NCBI GenBank assembly: GCA_030411725.1
Contig: MU839827.1
Span: forward strand, 4,223,027 to 4,287,026
Length of the DNA stretch: 64,000 nt
From: Echria macrotheca
Lineage: Eukaryota; Ascomycota; Sordariomycetes; Sordariales; Schizotheciaceae
Direction: 5' to 3'
Shown here: positions 1-12,050 of the stretch, one piece after another
Numbering within the stretch: position 1 is the first letter of the stretch
Layout: each line of letters starts with the position of its first letter
The notes under the pieces: generated by a model
Told to the model about the DNA's origin: nothing
What the model saw: the letters and a program-made list of their open reading frames with translations, nothing else
Database searches by the model: none
Position numbers and translations under genes: made by a program

Positions 1-501
1 TCCTCTTCCTCAACAACGGCGACGACCACCACCTCCCCCTCCAAGACAGTCGAGAAGGACGAAAACACCCCCCCGACGGAGTACTCACCCACCACCACCT
101 CGCCCATCTCACCCGCAGCAGCAGCCGCCGCCTTGGCAAGGGAGCACCGCGTCGACTGGACGCAGAGCGACGAGACCAATTCCAAGGAGCCTTCCAGTTC
201 CCGTCACCATCACAGGGGGAGCAGGCTACTCCCGGCCGGGCTGCTTAGGAAGGCGGATTCGCTTTTTGGGTTGCGTGGGGAGCATAAGAATGGGACGGCT
301 ACCACTACTGCTAGTACCGTTTCTGGAGGGGGAGGAGGAGGAGGAGGAGGAGAGACAGCTGCTGGTGCTGCTGCTACGGGTGCTACCGCTGGTAGTAGTG
401 GTGTCGCTGGGGATGAGGACACCAAAAAGGGACAGCGCTCGTCGTCGTCTAGGAGCACGTTCCTCGCTAGGCTTGTTAGCAGCAAGCGGTTGGTTGGTTG
501 A
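1..501 (+). CDS. 3' end of an unidentified gene (C-terminal tail only)
   Basis: The reading frame is open from the first base to a TGA at 499-501, so at least 166 C-terminal residues are present and the start lies outside the window. The tail is low-complexity: Ser/Thr/Pro runs, poly-Ala, a His-rich patch, a run of about nine Gly, then Ser/Arg. A more ordered stretch in the middle reads LLRKADSLFGLRG, and another reads REHRVDWTQSDE. No domain is recognisable. Composition fits the disordered tail of a fungal signalling or cytoskeletal protein, but that is a guess. Continuous frame and GC-rich codon use support coding; the function is unknown. Confidence 0.6.
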   Translation, partial: SSSSTTATTTTSPSKTVEKDENTPPTEYSPTTTSPISPAAAAAALAREHRVDWTQSDETNSKEPSSSRHHHRGSRLLPAGLLRKADSLFGLRGEHKNGTATTTASTVSGGGGGGGGGETAAGAAATGATAGSSGVAGDEDTKKGQRSSSSRSTFLARLVSSKRLVG

Positions 502-1101
502 GGGATGGTCGCTCACCACTGGTATCTGGCATACACACATATATACATATATATATAATCGATGATGGTAAATATGTGGATTGGGAGGGAGGGGGGGACG
601 GAAGGAGGAGGAGGGAGAACATAAGGTTTTGAACGCATGGATGGATGGATGGATGGCCATCTGTACATGATGTATGTACACAAGTTGTTGCCTTTTATTA
701 CCGTTTGTTTGCTTTGCGGCTGGGAAACGGGTAATGAGTTTAGGTATATCCCGCTTAGGTTAGGTAATAATGATGATGACTTGTTTCAATACACGACTGC
801 ACATCTCTCTCAAAACGATCTATAGTCTCTTGAGTAAAATCCTTCTCTTCTTGGGTATCAAGTCTGTCTAGGGTGTGTTGGGTATCATAGGTCTGTTTAC
901 TTTACACAGACGATTCAATATCGTACAACTCATCCATTCCGCCCGCCATCGGAATATCCAGGTCCTGCTTCTATAAGGGAAAACGCAGTTCCTCACGCCA
1001 TCTCGAAATACCCAGAGACTTGTTGTAATCAACCCAAACTCCTATCCGCCAAACCGTAAACAGGGCTCGGAAAGAGAGAAGAGATAAAAGCAAGAAGCGC
1101 A
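502..1101. other. Convergent 3' spacer with short tandem repeats
   Basis: This lies between the 3' ends of the first gene (plus) and the HIT-finger gene (minus). It contains a TA/CA-rich stretch at about 533-557 and five copies of ATGG at about 637-656. No ORF here looks coding. Confidence 0.6.
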
Positions 1102-1986
1102 TCACCTATCCCGCTCCTCACTCTCCTCCTCCAGCAGCCGCCCGATGATGCGCGTCTCCTCTGCCACAACCTCCTCCCGAACCAGGGCCGTCGCATCCTT
1201 GGCTCCCTTACCACCCGGGGCTGACGACTCGTTCTTGGACAGCAGGTAGAGCACAAGATCGCAAAACTCGCGCACCCCATCGCCGGTATCACCCGGGTCC
1301 GTCCGCGCCCTGCGCAGCGCCGCCGCGCCCTGGCGCAGTCCAACGTCACGCGACCACATTGGCTGTTTCTTAGCACCCAAGTTGTTGAGGACGTGCTGCT
1401 TCGAGGGCAGGAAGCCTCCGCCGCCACCGCCGGTGTCATCGTCGGGGGGCAGTGTCGTCTGATGGATTTTGGAAAGCTGTGATTGGAGGTGGGGGTACTT
1501 TTTGAAGAGTCTTGTGATATCGGCGCGGTGGTCAAAAAGGACATCGTATGGGCTCGGAGCCTCTCCCTTAGAGCTAGGCTGCAGCTGTGATGTCGGCGGT
1601 TGTTGGGCACTCGGGCCGGGTTCGGGCATCGCAGGGTGGTTCTCCTTGTGAATGCGATTGCACGCGACCGAGCAGCTAGTTACGGGCAATCACCGGCACG
1701 TCAGTTCAGAAGTCGTAAAGACAAAGGGGGATGGACAGAGATGTTCGTACTATGGTTGCCGGCACCGGGGGCACTTATACTTGCCCAGCTCGGCATTGCA
1801 GACCGCACACAACGGGGGACCAGGCTTGCTCGGAGGATCGGCGCTGTGCTCTTGTTGCTCTTGTTTGATAGCCATCGTGGCCAAAGACACCTTGATTTCC
1901 GCAGTCGGAGTGTGGACGTGAACCTCTACGGTTGCCCCAGGTCCCGTTGAGGGCGGGGCATCGTCGGCAACCGAAGAGGGCGCCAT
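1102..1986 (-). CDS. HIT-type zinc-finger protein (Hit1/ZNHIT3-like)
   Basis: Two exons: 1986-1751 and 1675-1102, with an intron at 1750-1676 (donor GTACGA, acceptor CTAG); 269 aa. Splicing joins CPRCRQP to YCSVACNRIHKENH, which rebuilds the HIT finger: CAVC, CPRC, then YCSVAC and the closing His/Cys pairs, near residues 47-80. HIT fingers of this kind (yeast Hit1, human ZNHIT3) act in box C/D snoRNP assembly. The region after the finger (KYPHLQSQL, then a helical segment ending REFCDLVLYLL) resembles the C-terminal part of that family. The protein is longer than yeast Hit1, mainly through Gly- and Pro-rich insertions. I chose the ATG at 1986; the frame is open further upstream to 2214 but that part looks non-conserved. 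The exact family member is uncertain. Confidence 0.85.
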
Positions 1987-2585
1987 GAGGCCTGTATCGT
2001 CGCTTCGCAGTAGACCTCCAATGCAATTTGACGTAGGGGTGCTGTCTGATGGATCAAGATGTATGTGATCCGTCCATCCAAGCGGATCGAAAAAGGGTTG
2101 AGGTTGAAAGGTCGGCCGGCGATCGCCGGCGCCAATCGGGAGCTTTGCTCGAATCTTTCGCGGTTCCGGCAGCTGGTCTGGACGCTGACTGGTTACCAGA
2201 AGGATCGTTCGCAATGGTTCGTCGGTTCTCTCGGAGCTGCAGCAAGACTAGACTAGTGTCCAGTCAAGATGTTCGGTTCGATTACCGCGATATCCAGTCA
2301 GATGTGACGGGGCCGAGGGGTTGGTTGGATCAGGAAAAAAAAAGTTCGCTGGGGGCGATGCGGCTAGACGGGATGGAAGCGATGACGCAAAGGGCACCCC
2401 CTGTACACTAAAAGTCGATCCGGTGGATCGGAGCGTTTTTGTCAGCAAAACGCCTCTTCGATCCTCGATCCTCGATTGCGGCAAACAATCAACTTGTCTC
2501 TTTTCCTCGTGCCTACGGAATACCTAACACTCCTACGGAGGCTCATCTATCGCTTCCGACTGCAGGCAATTCCATGCGATAAACG
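1987..2585. promoter_or_regulatory. Divergent intergenic region, HIT-finger gene / NFU1
   Basis: About 600 bp separate the two start codons, so this must hold both promoters and both 5' leaders. No TATA box or coding ORF stands out. Confidence 0.5.
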
Positions 2586-3625
2586 ATGCCGTCGACTAAA
2601 CTGCTGCGAGGCCTGGGGCCCCTCGCATCCAAACCCTCGCGAGCCCTGCAGCCCTCTACGGCGGTGACGTGCTTGCAATTGCGCCAGACCGCTGCGCGCC
2701 AACTACACATCAGCTCGCCCGCGAGAGCTCCCATCCTGGGGAAGAACGGGAGTCGCCCTCGTCTTCCGTCCGAGCAGCAGCCATGGAACACCCTCGCCGG
2801 CCTTTCCGCGCGCGGCCGGCGCACCATCTTCATCCAGACCGAGAACACGCCGAACCCTGACGCCCTCAAGTTCCTCCCAAACCACCGCATCCTCCCTGCT
2901 TCGATATCAACGCCCTTCATCGAGTACCTGAACCCGCGCTCTACCATCGCCCCGCCGTATCCGTCTCCGCTGGCGGCCCAGCTGATGAACATCGACGGCG
3001 TGACGTCCGTCTTCTACGGTGCCGATTTCATCACCGTCACCAAGGCTGCCGATGCCAACTGGGCCCACATCCGGCCCGAGGTCTTTGCGCTCATCACCGA
3101 GGCTATCACCTCGGGCCAGACCATCGTCAACGTCGTCGAGCGCAAGGAGGGCGAGGCCGCTGGCGAGGACGGGCAGGATTCGGCGGAGCAAGATAGCCTG
3201 AGCTACAACGAGAATGACAGCGAGGTGGTCGGCATGATCAAGGAATTGCTCGAGACGCGCATCCGACCGGCCATCCAGGAGGACGGCGGCGACATTGAGT
3301 TTCGCGGGTTCGAGAACGGCTACGTCTTGTTGAAGCTGCGCGGAGCTTGCCGGACCTGCGACTCCAGCACCGTCACGCTGAAGAATGGCATCGAAGGGAT
3401 GCTGATGCACTACGTAAGTCACCTTACTTTGATCCCTCTCAATTGGCCCGCATACTGATACTACCCCCCCAGATCGAGGAGGTTCAAGGTGTCCACCAGG
3501 TCATGGACAAGGAGGAGGAGATAGCCATGCAGGAGTTCGCCAAGTTTGAGGAGAAGCTCAAGGCGCAGAAAGGAGAGGCTCCGCCCTCCACCGTCGGCAA
3601 GGGATCTTTGGATAGTGTCCCATGA
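2586..3625 (+). CDS. NFU1: NFU1 mitochondrial Fe-S cluster scaffold/carrier
   Basis: Two exons, 2586-3413 and 3473-3625, with an intron at 3414-3472 (GTAAGT donor, ACTGAT branch, CCCAG acceptor); 326 aa. The first ~80 residues are rich in Arg, Ser and Ala with almost no acid, as expected of a mitochondrial targeting peptide. The Nfu N-terminal domain starts near residue 81 (IFIQTENTPNPDALKFLPN). The NifU C-terminal domain starts near residue 217 (EDGGDIEFRGF) and carries the cluster-binding CRTC pair, Cys255 and Cys258. NFU1 passes 4Fe-4S clusters to late-acting mitochondrial targets such as lipoate synthase. A 50-residue charged tail follows the domain. Both domains and the CxxC are intact, so the call is firm. 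Confidence 0.96.
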
Positions 3626-6600
3626 CCAACATTACAATGACTTATAATACCTAGCTGCTATTGCATCCTCCAATCTATCTCCCAGCCACGTGAACAGGTC
3701 CAACACATTCTGGTGCAGCCGGAGAGTGCAAAAAATCATCGCACGGTGCCGAGTCTGGGCCGTATCCGGGTCTCGACGAGCTTCGGTGGCGTTGTCTCGA
3801 ACATAGTATCTGGCCGCCGGTTCCTTGGACGGTGGTCGCCAATCGGAGATGGGAGGGGATACCGGCCGGCCGCCTCAGTGCCGATGCTTGTCCCCTGCCG
3901 ATATTCACCACCTGCCAGGTTGCCCGCCCTCGGTTGCTCGCAGCAAGTGTCTGTGTGTTATATAGCCCGTTGCTAATTTGTTCGTCGTCGTTTATTAACG
4001 TTGTTGACAGCAGCCTGGGAGTGGGGAAAACGATGCACGATTGAGGCGAGAGACAGAAGCTCCTCCTCAAGCCGACGACGTGCCGCCATCAAACAAACAC
4101 AACCGTCTCCCAACCACATGGTTTTCGGGATGGGGTTTTGCCATTGGAACCCACCGCCGCCGCCCGCTGCCGCCGAACAAGTGATGAGGGCAGCGATACC
4201 TACCTACCTACCTTACCTACCCACCAGCTGGAATTCGAATTGTTGCGCACGACTCTCTGAGAAACACAAAAATCCACCGCCCGTCTGCGGACGACACGAC
4301 ACGGCAACAAACGATGTCTTTCCATGCCCACCAGCTTATTACCCGTCGTCTGGGGGTAATGATCGTCGACAATAAATCAGGAGGAGTCCCTACATGATGG
4401 GACATGCACGCGCAAACCCCGATGTGACTCGCTTCTTCACCGAAAGGCCGCGGCTGTAGTGGTAGACTGGGTTCGAGCCAGAAAAAACGCACGGAGAGAG
4501 GTTTGGTTTCGTTCGCCGGTAGTTTTGCACCCCCCTTATTTGTTTGAATGGCGGCCATCGACGATCGAGCCAGAAACATTTCCCATGAATGTGACCTCCC
4601 ATCCGCAACCCAGCGCATTGCCCCGCCAGAGGGGTCGCAGCAAGAAATCAAAGGGTGGACCAAGGGGCGGGCAGCAGTGGATGAGAATCCGGGGTAATGC
4701 CCCTGGCGAACCGCCCGGCGAGCAGCGCAATGACCACCCCGACGCGGCAATATCCAGGCCGCTGTCCGTCTTCAATTCTTCTGGCGGGGTACGGCGTAAC
4801 TACACCTCAGTTTGACAGCTAACGGGGAACGGCTTCTCTACCGCCAATCTGAACCACCGCCCCCGACCTTGCTCTTTCTGCACCCCCAAGAGAGAGCAAG
4901 CTGCCGCCCTTCCCCTTGAAGACTCGATATTCCAGCGGACGGAATAGCACATCAAATCTGGGGTCTGCCGTCTCGACCCATGGGCAATGCTGCTCTATTT
5001 AGCCTGATGGGTGGGTCCCATCTCCGCCTCTTTCCTGGTATGAAGAAACCCCTTTGCCAGGGCATCTCTTGATTTATGCACGACACTGCGGAGCTCGTCG
5101 TGGCCCGGTGCGGCCTGGTCGGACCCGTCCGGAGCTGGAGGGATACGGCATTGTTGTTGGCCGTGCTTGGATCACGCTGTGCGCTGCTCCGTGAACGCAA
5201 CCCGTCATGGTATGATGACGATGACGGCGTAACCCCGTCCTCTCGTCGGGATGGAGGGCGAGAAGAGAAAAAGGTAACCGATTTCCTGATGAATCCACGA
5301 TGGCCAAAGCTTCGTCTCGGTCGCATCAGACGCGGACGCGTGCTGATATCGCGTCTGCAAGAAGCCCTTGACTAAGAGCTGTTAGTGGTGAGAACCAACA
5401 GGGGTTGGGCCGAGGACAAGCCACCAAGGTCTCGAGCAGGGCGGGATGCCGTCAATTTCTGGGGCGCGTGATGTCCTGCAGCCGTTGTCTCCGCACACAT
5501 TTGCTTCTTTCTCTGCCCGTGGCTGCGATTTGTGACCCCGCGATGGCCAAACCAACCATTCAGCGATCGCTCACCTTGGGCCGTCGGCAGGGGTCAGCTC
5601 TTTTGGGCGATGCACGCCCAAGCGGACGCATCGGGGTGCGGTTGCACAGCATGGCACGGCACTCCGCCATCTCTTGGTCGACTGTCGGCGCTTGCGGGAA
5701 GTCAGGCCTGTTGCGGAGGCGGAGGCTAGGGACTTGGTCGCCGGGCGGGTGCGCAACATTGAACAACGAAGGCGGGCGGGCCACGGAAGATTGGGTGTGG
5801 CTGCCCCCCCTACCTGGCCTACCTAGCTAGTGTACAGTACAGTCAGACCTACCTATAAGAATTATGTCCCATAAGAATAATCGGTCCATAAGAATTTTTT
5901 TTCGGAAACGGACAGATTTTGTATGGGAAATAAGAATAACCTGGACGTTGGAATTATTCTTATGCTTTTCGCTTAGTCACACATACACATTCTTATAGGA
6001 AGGTCACTGATAACCCTGATTTCGGGGGGCAACCGCCCATTCTTAGGGTTATTCAGCTCAGGTGTTAGGGTTATGTGTGAGGACTGGGGTGGGGAGGGTC
6101 AGGATGTCACCCCGGCCATAAGGATAACCGCTCTATAAGAATTGGAATCTGGCCACCGACCTGATTCTTATAGGTAGGTTTGACTGTAGTGTATGTAGTT
6201 ACCTGCCCCGGGAGGTTGCGAAAGGGCACCCTTGGGGGGTCTTGTGAGTGCGTCCACAATCGAGGAGCCACCCGAGCTGCTATTTCTCGGTGAGGTCGGC
6301 GACCCGTGGGCTTGCATCGTTCGACGCCGTTTTGGGCCGGCTGCAGCTCGCCCAAAAGCGTCCAAAACGTGCATCTGTATCATATATTGTCTGTGGGGAA
6401 CGACGTCCTCAGCTTCAGTGCGGACCAAACGTCGGTTTCGAGACTGCAGATATCGCTCGATACACGCTCGACAGGCACCGAGGCTAAGCTAGTCCGCGCA
6501 GACTTCCGAAGCACGATCGTCATCGTGGCGGGACATATTCTGGGGGTGGCTGTTTCCAAAATTGGGCGTTGGATCACCGCCGACCGCGCCGACTTTTGTT

Positions 6601-9288
6601 TCACCCGACCGGCTCGCCGTTTGATGCCAATCGCCCCCAATTCCTCCTCTCTGGTTGATGACCGTGCCAGCCCACCACAGACGTCAACCACTTCTCGCGA
6701 GCGATGGGTCCAGCCGTGCCGCAGTCGACGATGTCCCGGAGCAGGCCAGCATGGCAGGCTCGCGGGACCCCTATGATGGGAACTGGGGACTCGCCGGCAA
6801 GGATCAGCCCCCTTCATTGGCCTTCCTCCGTGCTGAGATGCAGGCTCGCTGCTGCCCTCCCGCAGTAGCTAGTCCCAGCCAAGCCGGCGTTGCATTACCG
6901 ATGTCTCCTCCTCTCCACAGTGAGGATAGCCTCCGGAGCGGGATGGTGTTTTATGCAGGCCCGAGGCCGTCGGTCGATGTGGACGGCTTGCCATGCCGAA
7001 CGTTGAAGATCCAAGTCCCGTGCCGGAAAGGGGAGGAAACAAAGTGCCCCGTGGGGCGGCAGGTCGTTGGTGGGGGGAAAAAGGAAAAATAATCACGATG
7101 AAAGAAGAAACGCCCGCCTGCCGGGCCGAGACCCAGCATCCCCATCCACCCACCACCCCGGACGGGAAGGGGACAAGGGGTGATCTCGACATTTCTCTTG
7201 GCCTGGATCCTCCCAATCCGCTTCGCAGACCAGCTGGTCCGAGCGAGAGGGGAGGTATAATGAGAAACCATTGACAGGACACAGCCATGACTGCCGCCAG
7301 ATGTCGTGATGGATGCCGTATCCCTGGACCCGGGAGTGTTGAGGTTGCCGTTCTTCTCGCTCAAGAGAAATCTTAATTAGGGAGAGTGAAATCAAATGTG
7401 CAGGTACCAGCTACCTTAGACCCAAGGCTAGGAAAGGGGCAAATGGCATGGGGGGTCGAGGTACAGAAGACGGTACCCGCCTAACAGCCCCTGCTGGGGG
7501 GTCCGTCTTTCGAAAATTGCTTGACCCATGCTCGCGCCGTGAGTGGTCGGCGGGGACCACCATCTCACACCCCACCAAGAAATGGCTTCTCCAGTTCTCC
7601 TCCAGTTGCTGTGCTCGGGAGACCAGATTTCCATCCACCATCGCGCTCCGTCTGCATCGCCAACTCCCCATCCGGGTAGGAGGCCCCTTCCCATTCACTC
7701 TGTGATCATTTGCCCCCTCTGGCCCGTCAGCCCAAGGGCCCTTTCGTCGGTCGCGTGCCCGGCCGAGGCAGCAGCATTTCGAGGGCCGCCCCGACTTTCA
7801 GGTGGTGGCATGTCTTTGTTCCCGTAGTGCATGGATGCCCGTCGCCCAGATCCGCCCAGCATCCCGTCTCCTGGGCTTTGCCATTGATCCGAAGCACGGC
7901 AGGACTACTGTATCTAGGTAAGCTGTGCTGCACCGACCTGCAGAGGAAGCTTTAGATGGGCTTCGGTGGGGAAAGGAAACAGAGCTTGTTCAGAGGAGAG
8001 TTCTGCAGACGCAGGACGAACTCGTGACGGGATACCACTGGCGTCAACGTATCCAGGCCTGCGAGGCCCCTCACAGGCGTCTGCTGCTGTGGCCCTGGTC
8101 TTCGGCTAGCCTGGTCCAGGATCCAACCAACTAACTAACGAGTAACGTGCTTCCAGCCTTCCCCGCTCACACCTCGACCCTACGGCTTACCTACAACTTC
8201 GCGCATCAATCCTTACACTACCACGCATCTTCACTTTCCCTTCTTCTTCTTCCACCCCTTTCGTCCCGTCTCTCAACCATCCGGCTCGACGGCGGCGACT
8301 GCCCTCGTGTGCCCGACTCCTCGACCTCGCATCGCCCGGCCAGCGACATTCAGGCCTTCTTTGGTGTCGGCTGCTGCTTCAACTCGTTTCAACTGCAACT
8401 CGGGTGGGAGCTCACGACTCCTGGAGCGACCTAGACACAGCTGTCGCACCCGGCCGCGGACAGAGCGCGCGGCACCCGGGCCCATTTCTCCGCCCACCAC
8501 CGTCGCCACGACGCTGCTTCTCGACGGCCACTTCAGTGAGAATTGATTACTGGTCGTCTCAAGCCCCGGCTGCCATTTCGCGACGCATCCGAAGAAGAGA
8601 AAGAAGCCTGGCATTTTATTCAACAGACTCTTGAGTGCGTGTGTGTGCATCGTATCCGCATGCTCTCGACAAGTCCTCTCCAGCATCACCCCCTCACGGT
8701 CCGGTTCGATTGAGGGGCCCCTGTCTGTCTTTTCGACATTCTTTTGCCACGCCTATTCCGACTTTTGCCTTCCAAGACACTAGACATTCACCACGATACC
8801 CTTCCCATTATAGACATAATATTCTTCGGAACAGGCAAGTGTTTCCACCCTTGACTATCCACGATTCCATCAACCCATCTCTCCTTGATGGGCCTGCCAT
8901 CCAGCGTTCATAAGAGCCTGCGAAGACGGGCCCTTGAAATAACTATCAAGCGAACAAGTTTCATGACCCATTCTCAAAAGCGGCTGCTCGTGCCTCGACG
9001 TGCTAATATTCGTTCCCAGGCGAGCTCTCTCATTCAACACAGTCTTGACAAGAAAAGAATTGCTCTCTGCTCTTGTAGGCTGTTTGGCGCAGATTCACTC
9101 TTCATCTTCTCCGCCCTCTTCCGAGATACGTCCCATTGAATCTCGCATCGCCGGAGCTCGCGTAATCGGGTCTCGCATATCTAAAAACCCAACGACGTTT
9201 TGCGTGTGTCATCGGCGGCCTGTCGCCCAACCAAATTCAGCACTGTGTCCAGCGACTGTGCACGTTTGACTCAGAGCTGGCGTGGACG
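3626..9288. other. 5.7-kb gene-free spacer upstream of the PSP1 gene
   Basis: No ORF here has convincing coding character; the longest frames on either strand are Arg/Pro/Ser-rich shadows that overlap each other. The spacer includes ACCTAC runs near 4199-4225, a MITE at 5840-6186, and a pyrimidine-rich block at about 8210-8280. The block may mark the start of a long 5' leader for the PSP1-domain gene. The 8.1-9.28 kb part could hold non-coding 5' exons, but I could not assign splice sites with confidence. Confidence 0.6.
5840..6186. mobile_element. 347-bp MITE with 24-bp terminal inverted repeats and TA target duplication (pogo/Fot1-like ends)
   Basis: The left end CAGTCAGACCTACCTATAAG and the right end (reverse complement CAGTCAAACCTACCTATAAG) match at all but one position over about 24 bp. 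Both ends are flanked directly by TA (5838-5839 and 6187-6188). There is no coding capacity. The interior repeats ATAAGAAT and its complement many times and is AT-richer than its surroundings. TA duplication with CAGT ends fits the Tc1/mariner-pogo (Fot1-type) superfamily, so this is probably a non-autonomous derivative mobilised by a transposase elsewhere. Superfamily assignment is inference from the ends only. Confidence 0.85.
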
Positions 9289-12050
9289 ATGAGCTCGGGA
9301 ACTATCAAGCCTAACCAGGCTTCAAGGCCTGGTCAAGGCAGCTACCCGGCCGTGGCGCCGACTAGCCAGGCGATCCTGTTGGACAAGCTGAACCGGCGGT
9401 CCACCCCTGACTCGGAAGCTCTGGCAAGTTCGGACGACGAGGTTGACACGCATCGCCAAGAGCATCAACCGCCTTCCATCCCGCCCGCGAAGCCCGTCCG
9501 GCGTGCCTCGTGGCTGAACGACACCTCTCAGCAGGTGCCGCCTCAGCCACGGAAAGGCTCATTCGCTAGCAGTTCCATGTCTCCGACCACGTCTCACCCC
9601 AGCACCCCATCGGCCGAGTCTGGTGTCGGCGCATGGGGGACCCACCCCGCGGCGTCGGCCGTCCTCGGCCGGGGTCACGGGGGGACAGCCTCGTTCGCTT
9701 GGGGCACTGGAATCTGGAATAACGAGAGGAAGGAGCCGCCATCGCGTTTGACCGAGGTTCTGCCCTCGCCTACATCGGCCGTCCCGCCCTCCGGCTCCGG
9801 CAACAGCTTCTACGGCAATGATAACGGTCTCGGACAGACCTCGCCTGCCCCCAGTGACCGAAGCAGCGCAATCCCGTTTCCGATTCCGCTGCATCCTACT
9901 CCCAAGACGTATCGTTCGCAGTCGTACTCGGTTGGTCAGCTGGAGCCAGAGACGGTCGCAAGCACCATGAGCTCGTCGACGATCCTGGGCGCACGCGGCG
10001 TGCGCCCTATCCCCCACTCCGGCTTGCAGCATCGCCCCTCTCGGCCTAGCATGTTGAGCGAGATGGCGAATGATGGCAACATGCTCGGGAAGGTGAATGA
10101 GGATGATGATGATGACAGCACCGGCTCGCTCCAGAGCAGCCAACACCAGTCGGCCGAGGCTAAGACCATCGAGATGCTCACGCGCGAGAACCAAATGCTG
10201 CGTCAGCAACAACAGTACCAGAATTCGCGCCTCAGGCCCCGAGCGTCCACGGCAGCCACGTATGGACTGGGCAATCCGTATCTCCAAGAGCCCGTTCCCG
10301 AGGAGTCTGACTACGCCATTGATGAGCTTGAGGAGTCGAACGATGGATCCGAGCTGGCGGCCAAGAGGAGTCTTGCCAGACGGATGAGCGAGTATGGTGT
10401 CGGTCCCTATCGGTCGCAGTACATGGCGGAAAATCGGAAGCTGGAGAATGTCAAGAAAGCGTATTGGACAAGCTCGCCCGGCTTTGTCGGAGTCGGCGAT
10501 ATCTCCCAAAGTCGACGACACTCCTTCGCTGATGTCCCGACACGGCAAGGATCCATCAGCTCTATCAGCGAGGCAGTTGCATCTCACGAAGCGTCGTCTC
10601 CGGATGTCTCTCACCAGCAGGACTTCGCCACCGGTTATGCGGATACCCAGAACTATCCGGTACCCAGCCAAGGTAATGACTTCGCTCCTCTCGTTATTGC
10701 AGTATTCTGACCGAGCTGTCCGCAGTTTCGTCTTATTTCATGGGCGGCGGCGGCAATCTGGGGGTGCCCCAGCAGGCTCTCGCACAGGCCGCCTATGCTT
10801 CTCAGTATCAGCCTCAGTTCGGTGGCATTCCTCAGGGCCATTACTCTGCCCGGCCTACCTCACCACATCGCAACATGTACGGGATGTCGCAGCCCCGTCA
10901 CAACCAACCTCTCCACATTGTTTTGTTCAAATGCTGCAGGGCCGATGTGTTCTACATTCAGGAAGGCACAGGCCTGACTGTCAAACCCGGTGACCTGGTG
11001 ATTGTGGAAGCAGATCGCGGCACAGACCTGGGTACCGTTGCTAAGGACAACGTCGATTGGCAGACAGCGAAAGAGCTTAAGGAACATTACGCCGAAGAGC
11101 AATACAAGTGGCTGATGATGTATTCCCAGAACGCCGCGGCCGCGCAAGAGGGTGCCGGTGCTGGTCTGATGGCGGCGTCCAACGGACTCCAGGCCAGCGC
11201 AGTGGGGGGCATGGGCCCGCCGAGCCAACATCATCTGCAGGAACCCAGCTCGAGCGAGCTGAAGCCCAAGCTGATCAAGCGTCTCGCACAGCCCCATGAG
11301 GTGGTTTCCTTGCGGGAAAAGGAGGGTAACGAAGCAAAGGCGAAGCGCGTTTGCATGCAAAAGGTCAAAGAGCATAATCTCAACATGGAGATTCTCGACG
11401 CCGAGTTCCAAATGTGAGTTCCCCGGGTGTGTGTAACTGCCGAGACACCTCAGCTGACAGTGTGCAACAGGGACTGGAAGAAACTCACGTTCTACTATTT
11501 CGCCGATTCGTATATCAATTTCAACTCGCTCGTCACGGATCTGTTCAAGATATACAAGACGCGCATCTGGATGTCGGCCATCAATCCCGCCTCGTTTGCT
11601 AGCCCGACGCTCGGCTTGCAGGCGCCCAGCGGCATCGGTCCTGGGGCCGTGGGTGTAGGTCGTGGCACCTCAAACACGGACCGCCGGCAGCCTCCTCAGC
11701 AGGAGCAACAGGCCGCTCGACCCGCCGCGCCGGCCTTCCCTGCCCCCTACACACCGGATCGATCCGTGATGCCAGGCCCAAGCTATCCTGTACCCAACTA
11801 CCCCTACAACCCAAACCCATACAACACGTTCGGCAACCCGGGAAGATCAGGAGCCATGCCGTATAACCCAGGCGTAATGCAATCCCTGGATCCTTACGGG
11901 GGCGCTTTCTCTCAGAGCGGGGACTATCCGGGCCGGCCCCGGTTCCCTACACCGCAAGGGTCCGGTGCGCAGCATGATGCAGCTGTGCCGGGGATGGGAC
12001 CTCAGGCAGACTGGGTGGGGGCATTCCAGGGCCTCTCGTTGACGCGCTGA
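9289..12050 (+). CDS. PSP1: PSP1 C-terminal-domain protein
   Basis: Three exons, 9289-10672, 10726-11413 and 11471-12050, with introns of 53 and 57 nt; 883 aa. Residues 1-520 are disordered and Ser/Pro/Gln-rich, with an acidic patch and a short Gln run (MLRQQQQYQ). The PSP1 domain runs from about 525 to 725: FYIQEG, then KPGDLVIVEADRGTDLGTV, a Gln/Ala-rich insertion, then LREKEGNEAKA and WKKLTFYYFADSYINFNSLV. Splicing across both introns is needed to complete the domain. The remaining ~155 residues are Pro/Asn/Tyr-rich. Yeast PSP1 is known as a high-copy suppressor of DNA polymerase alpha mutants; its molecular role is poorly defined. In the first intron an earlier AG (10701-10702) would give an immediate stop, so the second AG (10724-10725) was chosen. 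Confidence 0.92.

Noticed and set aside
4217..4750. 177-codon minus-strand frame downstream of NFU1
   Set aside because: Composition is random-like (Arg/Pro/Ser/Cys) and several frames are open here at once.
6050..6075. TTAGGG copies suggesting telomere sequence
   Set aside because: Only two separated copies inside the MITE; no tandem array.
9559..10671. 370-codon open frame antisense to the PSP1 gene
   Set aside because: It mirrors the sense exon, has Arg/Leu/Gly-biased composition from GC-rich third positions, and no domain.
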